Below the pieces are notes generated by a model. That model saw nothing but the letters and a program-made list of their open reading frames with translations. It made no database searches and was not told the origin of the DNA. A program made the position numbers and the translations under genes. A DNA stretch of 32,538 nt from a bacterium. Lineage in GTDB: Bacteria > Zhuqueibacterota > Zhuqueibacteria > Residuimicrobiales > Residuimicrobiaceae. The stretch covers positions 1 through 32,538 of the forward strand of contig JAKPUX010000230.1 in assembly GCA_029554865.1 (NCBI GenBank), in the 5' to 3' direction. Positions 7,758 through 15,547 of the stretch are shown piece after piece; positions within the stretch are counted from its first letter, which is position 1; each line of letters starts with the position of its first letter.

Positions 7758-8618
7758 TTGGCAGGGACCGGGATACTATTCCAGACCGCAAATATCGAAG
7801 ACTCCCTCGACCGGTATTTGCGGGAGATCAATGAGATTCCGCTGCTCCAGGCCAGTGAGGAGATAGACCTCGCCAAACGCATCCGGGCCGGGGATCAGGA
7901 TGCGCTGGAGATGCTCACCAAGTCCAATCTCCGCTTCGTCGTCAGCGTTGCCAAACAGTACCAGAATCAGGGCCTCTCCCTCGGCGACCTCATCAACGAG
8001 GGCAATCTGGGCTTGCTCAAGGCGGCCACCCGTTTTGATGAGAGCCGGGGCTTCAAATTTATCTCCTATGCCGTCTGGTGGATCCGCCAGTCCATCCTCC
8101 AGGCCCTCGCCGAGCAATCCCGCATCGTCCGCATCCCTCTCAACCGCATCGGCGCCCTCAACAAGATCGAAAAGCTCTTTTCGTCGCTCGAGCAGGAATA
8201 CGAACGCGAGCCGACCAAGGAAGAACTGGCCGAAGAGATGGATATGAGTCCGGCTGATATCTCGGATCTGATGAGCAACACCAGCAAGCAGCTCTCACTC
8301 GACGCCCCCATCGATGAAGAGGAAGAGAACAAGCTGATGGATGTCATCGAGGACTATGAGATGCCGGCGCCTGATTTCCAGCTGCAGGCCGAATCCCTGC
8401 GCATCGAGATCGAACGCGCCCTGGCTTCGCTGGAAGCCCGCGAGGCCGAGGTCATCCGCCTTTACTTCGGACTCGGCATGGAGCATCCCCTCACCCTCGA
8501 GGAGATCGGCCAGCGCTTCACCCTCACGCGCGAACGGGTCCGCCAGATCAAGGAAAAAGCCCTGCGCCGCCTGCGCCATAACTCCCGCAGCAACCTGCTC
8601 AGAAAATATCTTGGCTGA
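7758..8618 (+). CDS. rpoD: RNA polymerase primary sigma factor (RpoD/SigA type)
   Basis: A 286-residue group 1 sigma factor that directs RNA polymerase to -35/-10 promoters. Region 1.2 is [17 protein letters not shown] (about 15-31). Region 2 runs from [20 protein letters not shown] through [16 protein letters not shown] to [15 protein letters not shown]; the last supplies -10 recognition and melting residues. Region 3 follows, and region 4.2 is the helix-turn-helix [20 protein letters not shown] near the C-terminus. Region 1.1 and the large non-conserved insert of proteobacterial RpoD are absent, so it resembles the short primary sigma factors of Bacteroidetes and relatives. The start is a TTG with AGGGG eight bases upstream; no in-frame ATG lies nearby before region 1.2. 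It is not in the rpsU-dnaG-rpoD arrangement. A group 2 sigma is possible, but sequence and promoter strength favour the housekeeping one. Confidence 0.92.
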   Translation: MAGTGILFQTANIEDSLDRYLREINEIPLLQASEEIDLAKRIRAGDQDALEMLTKSNLRFVVSVAKQYQNQGLSLGDLINEGNLGLLKAATRFDESRGFKFISYAVWWIRQSILQALAEQSRIVRIPLNRIGALNKIEKLFSSLEQEYEREPTKEELAEEMDMSPADISDLMSNTSKQLSLDAPIDEEEENKLMDVIEDYEMPAPDFQLQAESLRIEIERALASLEAREAEVIRLYFGLGMEHPLTLEEIGQRFTLTRERVRQIKEKALRRLRHNSRSNLLRKYLG

Positions 8619-8666
8619 CAAACATTATATTTTACATTGACTTACATTTTTGATAGTAATTTTTTC

Positions 8667-8695
8667 TTGACAAATTTCCGAAAGGTTAGTAAATT
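8667..8695 (+). promoter_or_regulatory. Promoter of the M23 peptidase gene
   Basis: -35 TTGACA (8667-8672), 17-base spacer, -10 TAAATT (8690-8695). The leader to the ATG at 8797 would be about 95 bases. The whole 8619-8720 gap is strikingly AT-rich for this window. Confidence 0.82.
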
Positions 8696-8796
8696 AGTGC
8701 ATTAGCCCTCCACATTCATCCCCCATGTATTGACAAACAAAGTGAAGTGGCGTCCAAGGACGGGAGAACCTATCATTAAACTCAAAGGAAATAGAA

Positions 8797-9720
8797 ATGC
8801 GCAACAAACAGATGAAGTTGCTCTATTTCTCTTTGGGGGGTACAGAACTTAAGGAAATCAGCCTCGGCTGGAAAAAAATTGTCGGTATAATTGTGTTGGG
8901 TATTGCTGCGATCGTGCTGCTGGTCTCGGTAAGCGTAGGATTGATTACTGCTCTTGTCAACGATTATCAGGTGGCCAACTTGAGCCGCAGCAACAACCGG
9001 CTGCAATCCTTGCTCGCGGACATGAGCAAAGAGGTTCAGGTCATCGAGTCCAAACTCAAATCCGTTGAACAGCAGGATGATGACTTACGCGTGTTTGTTG
9101 ACATGCCCACCATCGACAGCGATATCAAAAAGCTGGGAACCGGGGGCAAAGTCAACGCATCCGCGATCGATCTTGCCTATGGATCGGGCAATGTGAATCA
9201 GCAGGCCTATCAGATGAAGGACCTGCTGGATAACCTCTCGCAGCGTGCGGAGCTGGCCGTTGAGAGCCGCCAGGAGATCATGAAGGAGTACTATGACAAC
9301 CTGCGCAGGCTTAAGCAGACTCCTTCAATCAGGCCATTGGGCGGAGGCAGAGTAACCGACAAATTTGGCTATCGTTTGGATCCGTTCATCGACCGCTTCA
9401 AGCATCATACCGGTGTCGATTTTTCTGCCCCCCGCGGCACCGAGGTGTATGCCAGCGCAGACGGCAAAGTGGTCGAAACAGTCAATGATTACCGCCCCAA
9501 CTATGATTACGGCAAGTATGTGCTCATCAATCATGGCTTCGGGCGGCTGACCCGTTATGCCCATCTCGATCAAATCAGTGTAAAGCCGGGTCAGGTCGTG
9601 AACCGCTATACGGTCATCGGCCGCGTCGGCGATACCGGGCGCTCCACCGGACCCCATCTCCATTATGAGGTGATTGTGGATGGCAAACCGGTCGATCCAT
9701 TCGCTTACATTCTGGACTAG
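8797..9720 (+). CDS. Membrane-anchored M23 (LytM) peptidoglycan endopeptidase
   Basis: A 307-residue cell-wall hydrolase or hydrolase regulator. A short cytoplasmic start precedes one membrane segment (about 28-53), then a periplasmic coiled-coil-like stretch (about 60-175), then a C-terminal LytM domain (about 183-305). The zinc-site residues are all visible: His204 and Asp208 in HHTGVDF, and the HxH pair His287/His289 in TGPHLHYE. The domain should therefore be catalytically competent, cutting peptide crosslinks in peptidoglycan. The architecture (TM, coiled coil, M23) is that of envelope M23 peptidases acting in septation or cell shape. AAAGGA lies before the ATG. It has its own promoter and terminator, so it is probably monocistronic. 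Confidence 0.94.
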   Translation: MRNKQMKLLYFSLGGTELKEISLGWKKIVGIIVLGIAAIVLLVSVSVGLITALVNDYQVANLSRSNNRLQSLLADMSKEVQVIESKLKSVEQQDDDLRVFVDMPTIDSDIKKLGTGGKVNASAIDLAYGSGNVNQQAYQMKDLLDNLSQRAELAVESRQEIMKEYYDNLRRLKQTPSIRPLGGGRVTDKFGYRLDPFIDRFKHHTGVDFSAPRGTEVYASADGKVVETVNDYRPNYDYGKYVLINHGFGRLTRYAHLDQISVKPGQVVNRYTVIGRVGDTGRSTGPHLHYEVIVDGKPVDPFAYILD

Positions 9721-9737
9721 TCCGTTTTATTCATCAA

Positions 9738-9767
9738 AAGCCTGTCCAATCGACAGGCTTTTTTTTT
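9738..9767 (+). terminator. Rho-independent terminator of the M23 peptidase gene
   Basis: AAGCCTGTC (9738-9746) pairs with GACAGGCTT (9752-9760) around a five-base loop and is followed by an unbroken T-run to 9767. It starts 17 bases after the stop codon. Confidence 0.93.
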
Positions 9768-9779
9768 GCGCGGAGCCCT

Positions 9780-10796
9780 ATGCCCACGCCCATCAACCGC
9801 TCCATTCGTCCCCTTCTTCTTGCTCTTCTCCTGCTGGCTGCACACGCCCCTCTCTCCGGTCAACCCCCGGCCGCGCTGCTGCGGCAGGGCGTGGAGTTGG
9901 GCGTCATCCATGATTACGAACCCGCCCTGGATCTCTTCGGCCGCCTCAGCACTGAATACCCAGGCCGTCCTGAAGGCCCCTTTTATCGCGCCGCCATTCA
10001 TCAATCGATGATGCTCGACTTTGAGAGCGGCGAATGGCAGGAGCTCTTTTACGCAGATCTCGAGGAGGCGATCCACCGCGCCTTGCAGCAGCTCCGCCTC
10101 CAGCCGGAGGATGCCGAGGCCCGTTTCTACGCCGGCGCCGCCTATGCCTACAAGAGCGCCCAGCTCAGCCGCGACGGCAAATACTGGCCCGCCTATCGCG
10201 CCATCCAGAGCAGCCTCGACTACCTGGAACCCCTCCTGAAAGAGGACTCGACCTGGTGCGACGCCCTCCTCGGCGTTGGCACCTATCAGTACTGGCGCAG
10301 CCGCATCACCATCAAGCTCTCCTGGCTGCCCTTCTTCCCAGACCGCCGGCGCGAGGGGATCGCCATGATCACCCGGGCCGCCGCCTGCGCGCAGCTCTCG
10401 CCGGCTTCGGCCTGGTCCAATCTCGCCTGGATCTCCATCCGGGAGAAGGAATATGACCGGGCTATCGTCTGGTCGCGCACGGGGCTTGAGCGCTACCCCG
10501 GCAGCCGATTCTTCCTCTGGCCGATCGCCGAAGCCCAATTTCTTAAGGGTGACTATAGTGCAGCAATCGGCAGCTATTCCAACCTGCTGCTCAGCACACG
10601 GGAGGCGCCCTATAACAACGGCTATAACGAGCTGGTCATTCTCTGGAAGATGGCCCAATGCCATGAGCGGATCGGCGAGAATGATCTGGCGCGGAGCTAT
10701 TACCAGGAGATGGTGGACTGCCGGGTGGCCGAAGAGGTGAGGGGGCGGGCTGAAAGCAAGATCCGGATGGCACGGGAGTGGCTGGCCGCCCATTAG
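9780..10796 (+). CDS. Secreted TPR-repeat protein
   Basis: A 338-residue exported protein. Residues 1-27 look like a signal peptide (basic start, leucine-rich core, LSGQ near the cleavage site). The rest is alpha-helical with tetratricopeptide-like repeats, for example GVELGVIHDYEPALDLFGRL (about 37-56), SNLAWISIREKEYDRAIVWS (about 215-234) and AQFLKGDYSAAIGSYSNLL (about 250-268), plus a C-terminal repeat around LARSYYQEMVD. TPR proteins act as protein-protein scaffolds; no catalytic motif is visible. CGGAG stands five bases before the ATG. It follows the M23 terminator closely, so it needs its own promoter, not identified. It converges on and overlaps by four bases the leftward DUF457-like gene, with no terminator between them. 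Confidence 0.85.
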   Translation: MPTPINRSIRPLLLALLLLAAHAPLSGQPPAALLRQGVELGVIHDYEPALDLFGRLSTEYPGRPEGPFYRAAIHQSMMLDFESGEWQELFYADLEEAIHRALQQLRLQPEDAEARFYAGAAYAYKSAQLSRDGKYWPAYRAIQSSLDYLEPLLKEDSTWCDALLGVGTYQYWRSRITIKLSWLPFFPDRRREGIAMITRAAACAQLSPASAWSNLAWISIREKEYDRAIVWSRTGLERYPGSRFFLWPIAEAQFLKGDYSAAIGSYSNLLLSTREAPYNNGYNELVILWKMAQCHERIGENDLARSYYQEMVDCRVAEEVRGRAESKIRMAREWLAAH

Positions 10797-11254
10797 GCGG
10801 CAGAATGGCGGCCGCGCCAGGCCAGCACTGCCTCAGCCGTCGTGATGATGGCCAGCCAGAGGGGCACCCACACCACCGTCGCCTCGGGCCAGAACCATCC
10901 CAGTTCATAACTCCGCCATGAAAAAGGGAAAAACCAGTAATAGCCGTCGCCGAGATGGCTCTGCATAAGGTCGAGGCCGAAGTGGAGCAGAATGCCCGCG
11001 CTGATGGCCAGGCGCGCGCAGCGGCGCAAATCGGGGGTCATGAATTCCGCCGCCAGCAGACCGCAGAGCAGGGCGAAGAGGGGGGTGTGCATCGCCACGG
11101 TATAGCCCTGCCAGTGCGGAAAGAGGATGTAGATGGGGCGAGAGATGATATCGGGCAGGAAGGTGCCAAGAAAGAAGAGGAGCCGCACTCTCCGCCAGCG
11201 CTGCGGCCGCACCAGCAGCCAGGCCGCAAAGCCATGGGTCACGAGGTCCGGCAT
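10793..11254 (-). CDS. DUF457/YdjM-type membrane-bound putative metal-dependent hydrolase
   Basis: A 153-residue integral membrane protein that resembles the LexA-binding/metal-dependent hydrolase family (DUF457, YdjM-like). Conserved-looking histidine/aspartate sites are THGFAAW (6-12), FFLGTFLPDIISR (about 27-39), MHTPLF (about 55-60) and LLHFGLDLMQSHL (about 88-100). These match the THxxxG, PD, H and HxxLD pattern of the family. Four hydrophobic segments are apparent. The biochemical role of the family is not well settled. Its ATG has GGGAGGAG upstream and lies 16 bases inside the end of the preceding gene, so translation is probably coupled. It is last in the leftward housekeeping block, and its stop overlaps the stop of the convergent TPR gene. 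Confidence 0.72.
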   Translation of the reverse strand: MPDLVTHGFAAWLLVRPQRWRRVRLLFFLGTFLPDIISRPIYILFPHWQGYTVAMHTPLFALLCGLLAAEFMTPDLRRCARLAISAGILLHFGLDLMQSHLGDGYYWFFPFSWRSYELGWFWPEATVVWVPLWLAIITTAEAVLAWRGRHSAA

Positions 11255-11685
11255 CGCTGACGCTCCTCCCAGTAAAAGCGGCGGCAGTCGAAGCGATAGG
11301 CGGCCAGCCAGAAAAAGGCAAGCAGCAGGAGGGGCAGGATCGACCAGACGATCTTGGCGCGACGCCCCCTGGCCGGATGGAGGGCTTCCAGCTCCAGGCG
11401 GCCGGGAGAGCGGAAGCGGGCGATCAAGCTGACATACTCCCCGGGGCGGGCGTCGCCGGGTGGACCGATCACTTTCACCTTCAGCCCCGCCTGGTGGACG
11501 ATCAGGCTGTCCGGCCAGGTCTGCACCACTGTCACCTCGGTGGCCAGGGTGATGCGCCGGCCTTCATAGCGCCCCGGATCGGCGAGACAGTCGCGCAGGG
11601 TGACCGCCGGATTGGCGCTGTGGCCATACCAGATCAGGGCGGCCAGGACGAGGGTCAGCAGGGTAATGCGGAGGGGGCGCTGCAT
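11239..11685 (-). CDS. Small membrane protein with OB-like periplasmic domain (unknown function)
   Basis: A 148-residue protein I do not recognise as a named family. A first membrane segment (about 7-23) is followed by a soluble beta-rich stretch (about 28-105), then a second membrane segment (about 112-130) and a short basic tail ending ERQRCRTS. The stretch TLRDCLADPGRYEGRRITLA and the following VTVVQTW...LIVHQ...KVKVIGPP...GEYVSLIARFR alternate like an OB-fold barrel, as in some membrane-anchored ligand-binding proteins. This fold assignment is only a pattern guess. It begins three bases after the inositol-phosphatase-type gene and overlaps the DUF457-like gene by 16 bases, so the three form one transcript. 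The two small membrane proteins may act together. Confidence 0.7.
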   Translation of the reverse strand: MQRPLRITLLTLVLAALIWYGHSANPAVTLRDCLADPGRYEGRRITLATEVTVVQTWPDSLIVHQAGLKVKVIGPPGDARPGEYVSLIARFRSPGRLELEALHPARGRRAKIVWSILPLLLLAFFWLAAYRFDCRRFYWEERQRCRTS

Positions 11686-11688
11686 CGC

Positions 11689-12495
11689 TCACTCCGCCGT
11701 CATCAGATCCGCAAGATGGCGGCGCGCAGCCGCCAGCAAGAGCTCGTGCAGGTGGCCATTGGAGGCCACGACATTGCCGCCCCAGATCGCCTCATCGCCG
11801 CCCCTGAAATCGCTGATCCGGCCGCCGGCTTCCGTGATTATTAACGAGGCGGCCGCAACATCCCAGGGCGCAAGCCCCAGCTCCCAGAATCCCTCATAGC
11901 GGCCGCAGGCGACATGGCAGAGATCCAGCGCCGCCGAACCCATGCGCCGGATGCCGCTGACCTGGAGAAAAATCTCCTCGAACGAGGCGAGAAATCTGCC
12001 GAGATTATGCTTCTGCTTGAAGGGGAATCCGGTGGCCAGCAGCGCCAGGGAGGGATCGCGGATGAGGGAGACGCCGATAGGCTCGCCATTGCACCGTGCG
12101 CCATGGCCCTTCTCAGCGGTGAAGAGTTCATCGTGGACCGGGTCGAAGACCAGGCCGAACAGGATCTCCCCCTCATGCTCCAGGGCGAGGGCGATCGAAA
12201 AAACCGGGATGCCGTGAATATAGTTGGTGGTGCCGTCCAGGGGATCGATAATCCAGCGCCAGCCGCCCGCCTCTGAACGGCTCGACTCTTCCGCGTAGAA
12301 ACGGTGGTCCGGAAAGGCCGCGCCGAGCCGCTCGATGATCAGCCGTTCCGAACTCTTGTCGACAAAGGTGACAAAATCGGCTGCTCCCTTGCGGTCGACA
12401 TCCTTCTGCTCGATGGTGCCAAAATGGTCCATAAGCAGACGCCCGGCCGCGCGCGCCGCAGCGGCCGCCTCCTCCCCCTCTCTCACCAGATGCAT
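11689..12495 (-). CDS. suhB: Inositol monophosphatase family protein (SuhB/IMPase type)
   Basis: A 268-residue Mg-dependent sugar-phosphate phosphatase. The metal-site motifs are complete: FYAEE (Glu69/Glu70), IIDPLDGTTN (Asp84, Asp87) and APWDVAAAS (Asp212). Family members remove phosphate from myo-inositol 1-phosphate; relatives act on histidinol phosphate, fructose 1,6-bisphosphate or 3'-phosphoadenosine phosphate, so the precise substrate cannot be fixed from sequence. E. coli SuhB also binds the rRNA antitermination complex. ACAGGAGGTC precedes the ATG. The gene follows mutS2 by 43 bases and leads the small-membrane-protein pair, so it belongs to the same leftward block. Confidence 0.92.
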   Translation of the reverse strand: MHLVREGEEAAAAARAAGRLLMDHFGTIEQKDVDRKGAADFVTFVDKSSERLIIERLGAAFPDHRFYAEESSRSEAGGWRWIIDPLDGTTNYIHGIPVFSIALALEHEGEILFGLVFDPVHDELFTAEKGHGARCNGEPIGVSLIRDPSLALLATGFPFKQKHNLGRFLASFEEIFLQVSGIRRMGSAALDLCHVACGRYEGFWELGLAPWDVAAASLIITEAGGRISDFRGGDEAIWGGNVVASNGHLHELLLAAARRHLADLMTAE

Positions 12496-12538
12496 GGATC
12501 CGACCTCCTGTGCTGTGATCCTCAGCGGACGGACGCAG

Positions 12539-14917
12539 TCAGTCGGGCCGCAGCTCGACCACCGTCACACCGGCATTGCCTTCGTTCCAGTTGCCAAGGC
12601 GTGCGTTGGCGACGCGGGGATGGTCGCGCAGGAAGCGGCCGATCGAAGCGCGCAGGGCGCCGGTCCCCTTGCCATGGATGATGCGCACCTCGGAATAGCC
12701 GGCCATGATGGCCTCGTCGAGATAGACCTCCACGCGTTCGATCGCTTCCTCGGCGCGCAGCCCGCGCAAATCCACCTCGTTGCGCACCGGAGCCTCCTCA
12801 TCGAGAAGAATCCGGGTGCCCCCCCTGCGGCGGAGTTCCCTGCGGCTGCTCTTGCGCAGCTCGGCCAGCGGGGCCCTGATTTTCACCCCCTCGACCTGAA
12901 TCAGCACCCTGCCCTGCTGATCGGGCTCTGTAACCACCTCCCCGACACTGCTCATCTTTTCCCAGCGCACGGCATCGCCGACCTGGATCGGACCCGACTC
13001 CGCGCTCTCCTCCGCGGGGGGGGGCTCGACCGCCTTGACCTTTTCCAGCTCCTGAGCGACCTCCCGGCGGCGGGACTCCAGGGCCTGTTTGGCCGCACGG
13101 ATGGCCTCGGTCTGCGCCTGTTTCTCCCGGATCTCCCGGATCGCCGATTCGACGGTGCTGTTGGTCCGCCGGAGGATCTCTTCGGCTTCCTCAGCAGCCT
13201 TGCGCTTGAGGGCCTTCTCCTCGCGCCTCAGCTGTTCGCTGCGTTCCTGATAGAGTTTGAGCAGGCCGCGGTATTCGGTCTCGCGCAGGTCGGCCTGGCG
13301 GCCGATCTCGTCATAATGCTGGATCTTGCCCTCCAGCTCCAGGATCAGCCCCTCCAGCCGGTCTTTCTGCGCGCCAACCAGCTCCTGAGCCCGGCTGATC
13401 AAGCCGGCGGCGAGGCCCATGCGGCCGGCGATCTCAAAGGCGTAGCTGGAACCGGGGATGCCGGCGCGGAAATGGTAGGTTGGCTGAAGGGTATCGATAT
13501 CGAAGGCCATGGAGCCGTTCTCCACCCCATCCGTGCGATAGGCGAAGGCTTTGAGCGCACTCTGATGGGTGGTGACCAGGGAGAGGGCGCGGCGATCAGT
13601 GAGTTTTTCCAGGATGGCCATGGCCAGGGCTGAACCCTCCTCAGGATCGGTGCCGGCGCCGATCTCATCGATGAGCACGAGGCTGCCGGCCCCGGCGCTC
13701 TCGGCGATGGCCTTGAGTCCGGCCAGATGGGAGGAAAAAGTGGAGAGATCGTTGTCAATCGACTGCTGGTCGCCGATGCTGGCGTAGACCCTTTTGATGG
13801 CGCCGATGCGCGAATGGGGCAGGGCGGGGATATGCAGGCCGCTGCGGGCCATCAGGGTGAGCAGTCCGACTGTTTTGAGAGCCACGGTTTTGCCGCCGGC
13901 GTTAGGGCCGCTGATGATGATGGTGTGGCTGTTTTCGCCGAGGAGGATATCGAGGGGGATGACCTCCTTCTCCCCCATGCGCAGCACCAGCAGGGGGTGG
14001 CGGCCGCTGGCGATATGGAGCAGCGGCTCCGGGACAAGTTCGGGCGGATGGGCATTGAGGCGGCGGGAAAAGCAACCCTGGGCGTAAAGAAGATCGAGCC
14101 GGGCGAGCAGTTCGAGATTGGCCTCGATGGCGGGCAGGGCCGCGCGCAGCAGATCGGCGAGATGGCGCAGGATCCGCTCCACCTCCCTCGCCTCCTCGGC
14201 CTCGAGTTCGCGGATGCGGTTGTTGTCCTCTACTGATTCGATCGGTTCAACGAAAAGGCTTGATCCGCTCGCCGACTGGTCGAGCACCAGTCCCCGCACC
14301 TTGCGCTTGTACTCCTCCTTGACCATCAGAACCAGCCGGCCGTTGCGCACGGTGATCAGATTCTCCTGGAGCACGCCCTGCCCGGCCAGGGTGCGCTGGA
14401 TCGACTCCATGCGCTGGCGGGCATGACTCTGCGCCCGGGCCAGCTGTTTGCGGACCCCCGCCAGTTCCGGTGAAGCCTCGTCCTTGACAACGAGGGTGTT
14501 TTCGTCGATGCAGCGGCGGATCTCCTTCTCGACGGCTTCCCTGGGTTCGAGCTGTTCGGCAATGCGGGTGAGGCAGGGCATCTTTTCACTGCGTGACACG
14601 AAATAGAGCCGGAGCCGCCGGACCGCTGCCAGGGTGCGCAGCACCGGCATGAGTTCCTCGGGGGAGAGGTAGCTGCCGCCGATGCGCAGGCTCCTGACTT
14701 GGGGCCTGAGATCATGGATACCGTCAATGGGGAGAGCCTGGTCATAGTCGAGCAGATCGCGCATCTCGGTGGTCTGGGCCATGCGCTCGGCCAGGAGATT
14801 CTCGTCACTGAGGGGTTCGACCACGAGGGCGCGCTCATGGCCCAGCTCCGAGCTGGCGCACTCGGCCAGCTTTTCGCGCACCCGGTCGAATTCAAGGGTT
14901 TGAAACGTGGAAATCAT
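12539..14917 (-). CDS. mutS2: MutS2 family ATPase/endonuclease with Smr domain
   Basis: A 792-residue protein of normal MutS2 length. The MutS core ATPase has Walker A GPNAGGKT (about 335-342), then a DNTFSSH-like segment seen here as NDLSTFSSHLAGLK, and Walker B SLVLIDEIGAGTDPEEGSAL. A long charged coiled coil (about 510-630) follows. The C-terminal Smr nuclease domain shows EVDLRGLRAEEAIERVE and VRIIHGKGTGALR near the end. The mismatch-recognition domain of MutS1 is absent, as in all MutS2. The family suppresses recombination and, in Bacillus, rescues collided ribosomes. The ATG overlaps the cvpA stop by four bases (ATGA), showing coupling. The cvpA-mutS2 order also occurs in Firmicutes. 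Confidence 0.96.
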   Translation of the reverse strand: MISTFQTLEFDRVREKLAECASSELGHERALVVEPLSDENLLAERMAQTTEMRDLLDYDQALPIDGIHDLRPQVRSLRIGGSYLSPEELMPVLRTLAAVRRLRLYFVSRSEKMPCLTRIAEQLEPREAVEKEIRRCIDENTLVVKDEASPELAGVRKQLARAQSHARQRMESIQRTLAGQGVLQENLITVRNGRLVLMVKEEYKRKVRGLVLDQSASGSSLFVEPIESVEDNNRIRELEAEEAREVERILRHLADLLRAALPAIEANLELLARLDLLYAQGCFSRRLNAHPPELVPEPLLHIASGRHPLLVLRMGEKEVIPLDILLGENSHTIIISGPNAGGKTVALKTVGLLTLMARSGLHIPALPHSRIGAIKRVYASIGDQQSIDNDLSTFSSHLAGLKAIAESAGAGSLVLIDEIGAGTDPEEGSALAMAILEKLTDRRALSLVTTHQSALKAFAYRTDGVENGSMAFDIDTLQPTYHFRAGIPGSSYAFEIAGRMGLAAGLISRAQELVGAQKDRLEGLILELEGKIQHYDEIGRQADLRETEYRGLLKLYQERSEQLRREEKALKRKAAEEAEEILRRTNSTVESAIREIREKQAQTEAIRAAKQALESRRREVAQELEKVKAVEPPPAEESAESGPIQVGDAVRWEKMSSVGEVVTEPDQQGRVLIQVEGVKIRAPLAELRKSSRRELRRRGGTRILLDEEAPVRNEVDLRGLRAEEAIERVEVYLDEAIMAGYSEVRIIHGKGTGALRASIGRFLRDHPRVANARLGNWNEGNAGVTVVELRPD

Positions 14918-15450
14918 TCTTCAGGATAATCCTCCGCCGGGCGCGTGGCTTCCCGAACCCCCGCGGAGGGTGTTGCGCGGATCACCTGATTGACGACCAT
15001 TTGGGCGAATTTGGACATATGTGGAAAAAGGGAAGAGTTGTTTTGATAGGATTCAAGTTTGTCGCCCAGATAGAGGCTGTTGAGGGCCAGGGCGACGACG
15101 CTGATGATGAAGGCCCCCTTGACGAAGCCGATGAAGGCCCCGCCCATGCGGTCGAGCGTGCTTTGGCCGTTGCCGCCGAGCATGTTGTTGAAAAGGTAGC
15201 CGATGACGCGGAAGAAGATATGGGTGCCGAAGAGGGCAATGAGAAAACCGGTCAGTTCGACCGGCAGGGCCTTGAGTGAGGGCAGAAAGCCTGTCGCCAT
15301 GGCGCCGGCTCTGCCGCCCAGTTTGAGGGCCACCAGGGCCGCGATGAGCCATCCCGTCAGGCCGACCAATTCCTTGGCCAGGCCGATTTTGGCCCCTGTA
15401 TAGACGAACCAGACCAGGGCGGCGATGATGATCAAGTCGAAAGGGCTCAT
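14914..15450 (-). CDS. cvpA: CvpA-family membrane protein
   Basis: A 178-residue integral membrane protein of the CvpA (colicin V production) family. It begins MSPFDLIIIAALVWFVYTGA, with the family's N-terminal DLII pattern, and has four hydrophobic segments up to about residue 128. GNGQSTLDRMGGAFIGFVKG (about 93-112) is the characteristic loop before the last membrane segment. The C-terminal 45 residues are polar. The family's biochemical role is unclear; E. coli CvpA is linked to envelope stress and purF regulation. It overlaps mutS2 by four bases. AGGATG stands upstream of the ATG, and the yqeY terminator lies 27 bases before it. Expression therefore depends either on read-through or on a very short promoter region that I cannot see. 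Confidence 0.9.
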   Translation of the reverse strand: MSPFDLIIIAALVWFVYTGAKIGLAKELVGLTGWLIAALVALKLGGRAGAMATGFLPSLKALPVELTGFLIALFGTHIFFRVIGYLFNNMLGGNGQSTLDRMGGAFIGFVKGAFIISVVALALNSLYLGDKLESYQNNSSLFPHMSKFAQMVVNQVIRATPSAGVREATRPAEDYPEE

Positions 15451-15476
15451 TTTCTCATCCTGATTTACTGCGCCAT

Positions 15477-15522
15477 AAAAAAAAGTGAATAAAGCGCCCG
15501 GGGTTGCGACGCTCTATTCACT
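15477..15522 (-). terminator. Terminator or attenuator between yqeY and cvpA
   Basis: Thirteen-base arms 15484-15496 and 15510-15522 pair with one G-U wobble on the minus strand. The loop is 13 bases, and a run of eight T (A-run 15477-15484) follows. It lies 26 bases after the yqeY stop and directly before cvpA. Confidence 0.88.
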
Positions 15523-15547
15523 CAATTCCGTTGCAGAAAACCGATCG

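Noticed and set aside
8619-8720. AT-rich gap as a possible origin or attachment site
   Set aside because: Low-GC composition is accounted for by a promoter; no DnaA-box cluster or repeats were seen.
8730-8735. Second TTGACA upstream of the M23 gene
   Set aside because: No -10-like hexamer at 16-18 bases downstream; the promoter at 8667-8695 is complete.
11155-11172. TGGCAC...TGC on the minus strand as a sigma-54 promoter
   Set aside because: GG-to-GC spacing is one base short and it lies inside a coding region without a downstream gene start.
12335-13633. 432-codon open frame on the plus strand
   Set aside because: Antisense to mutS2 and the inositol-phosphatase-type gene; low-complexity composition and no domain.
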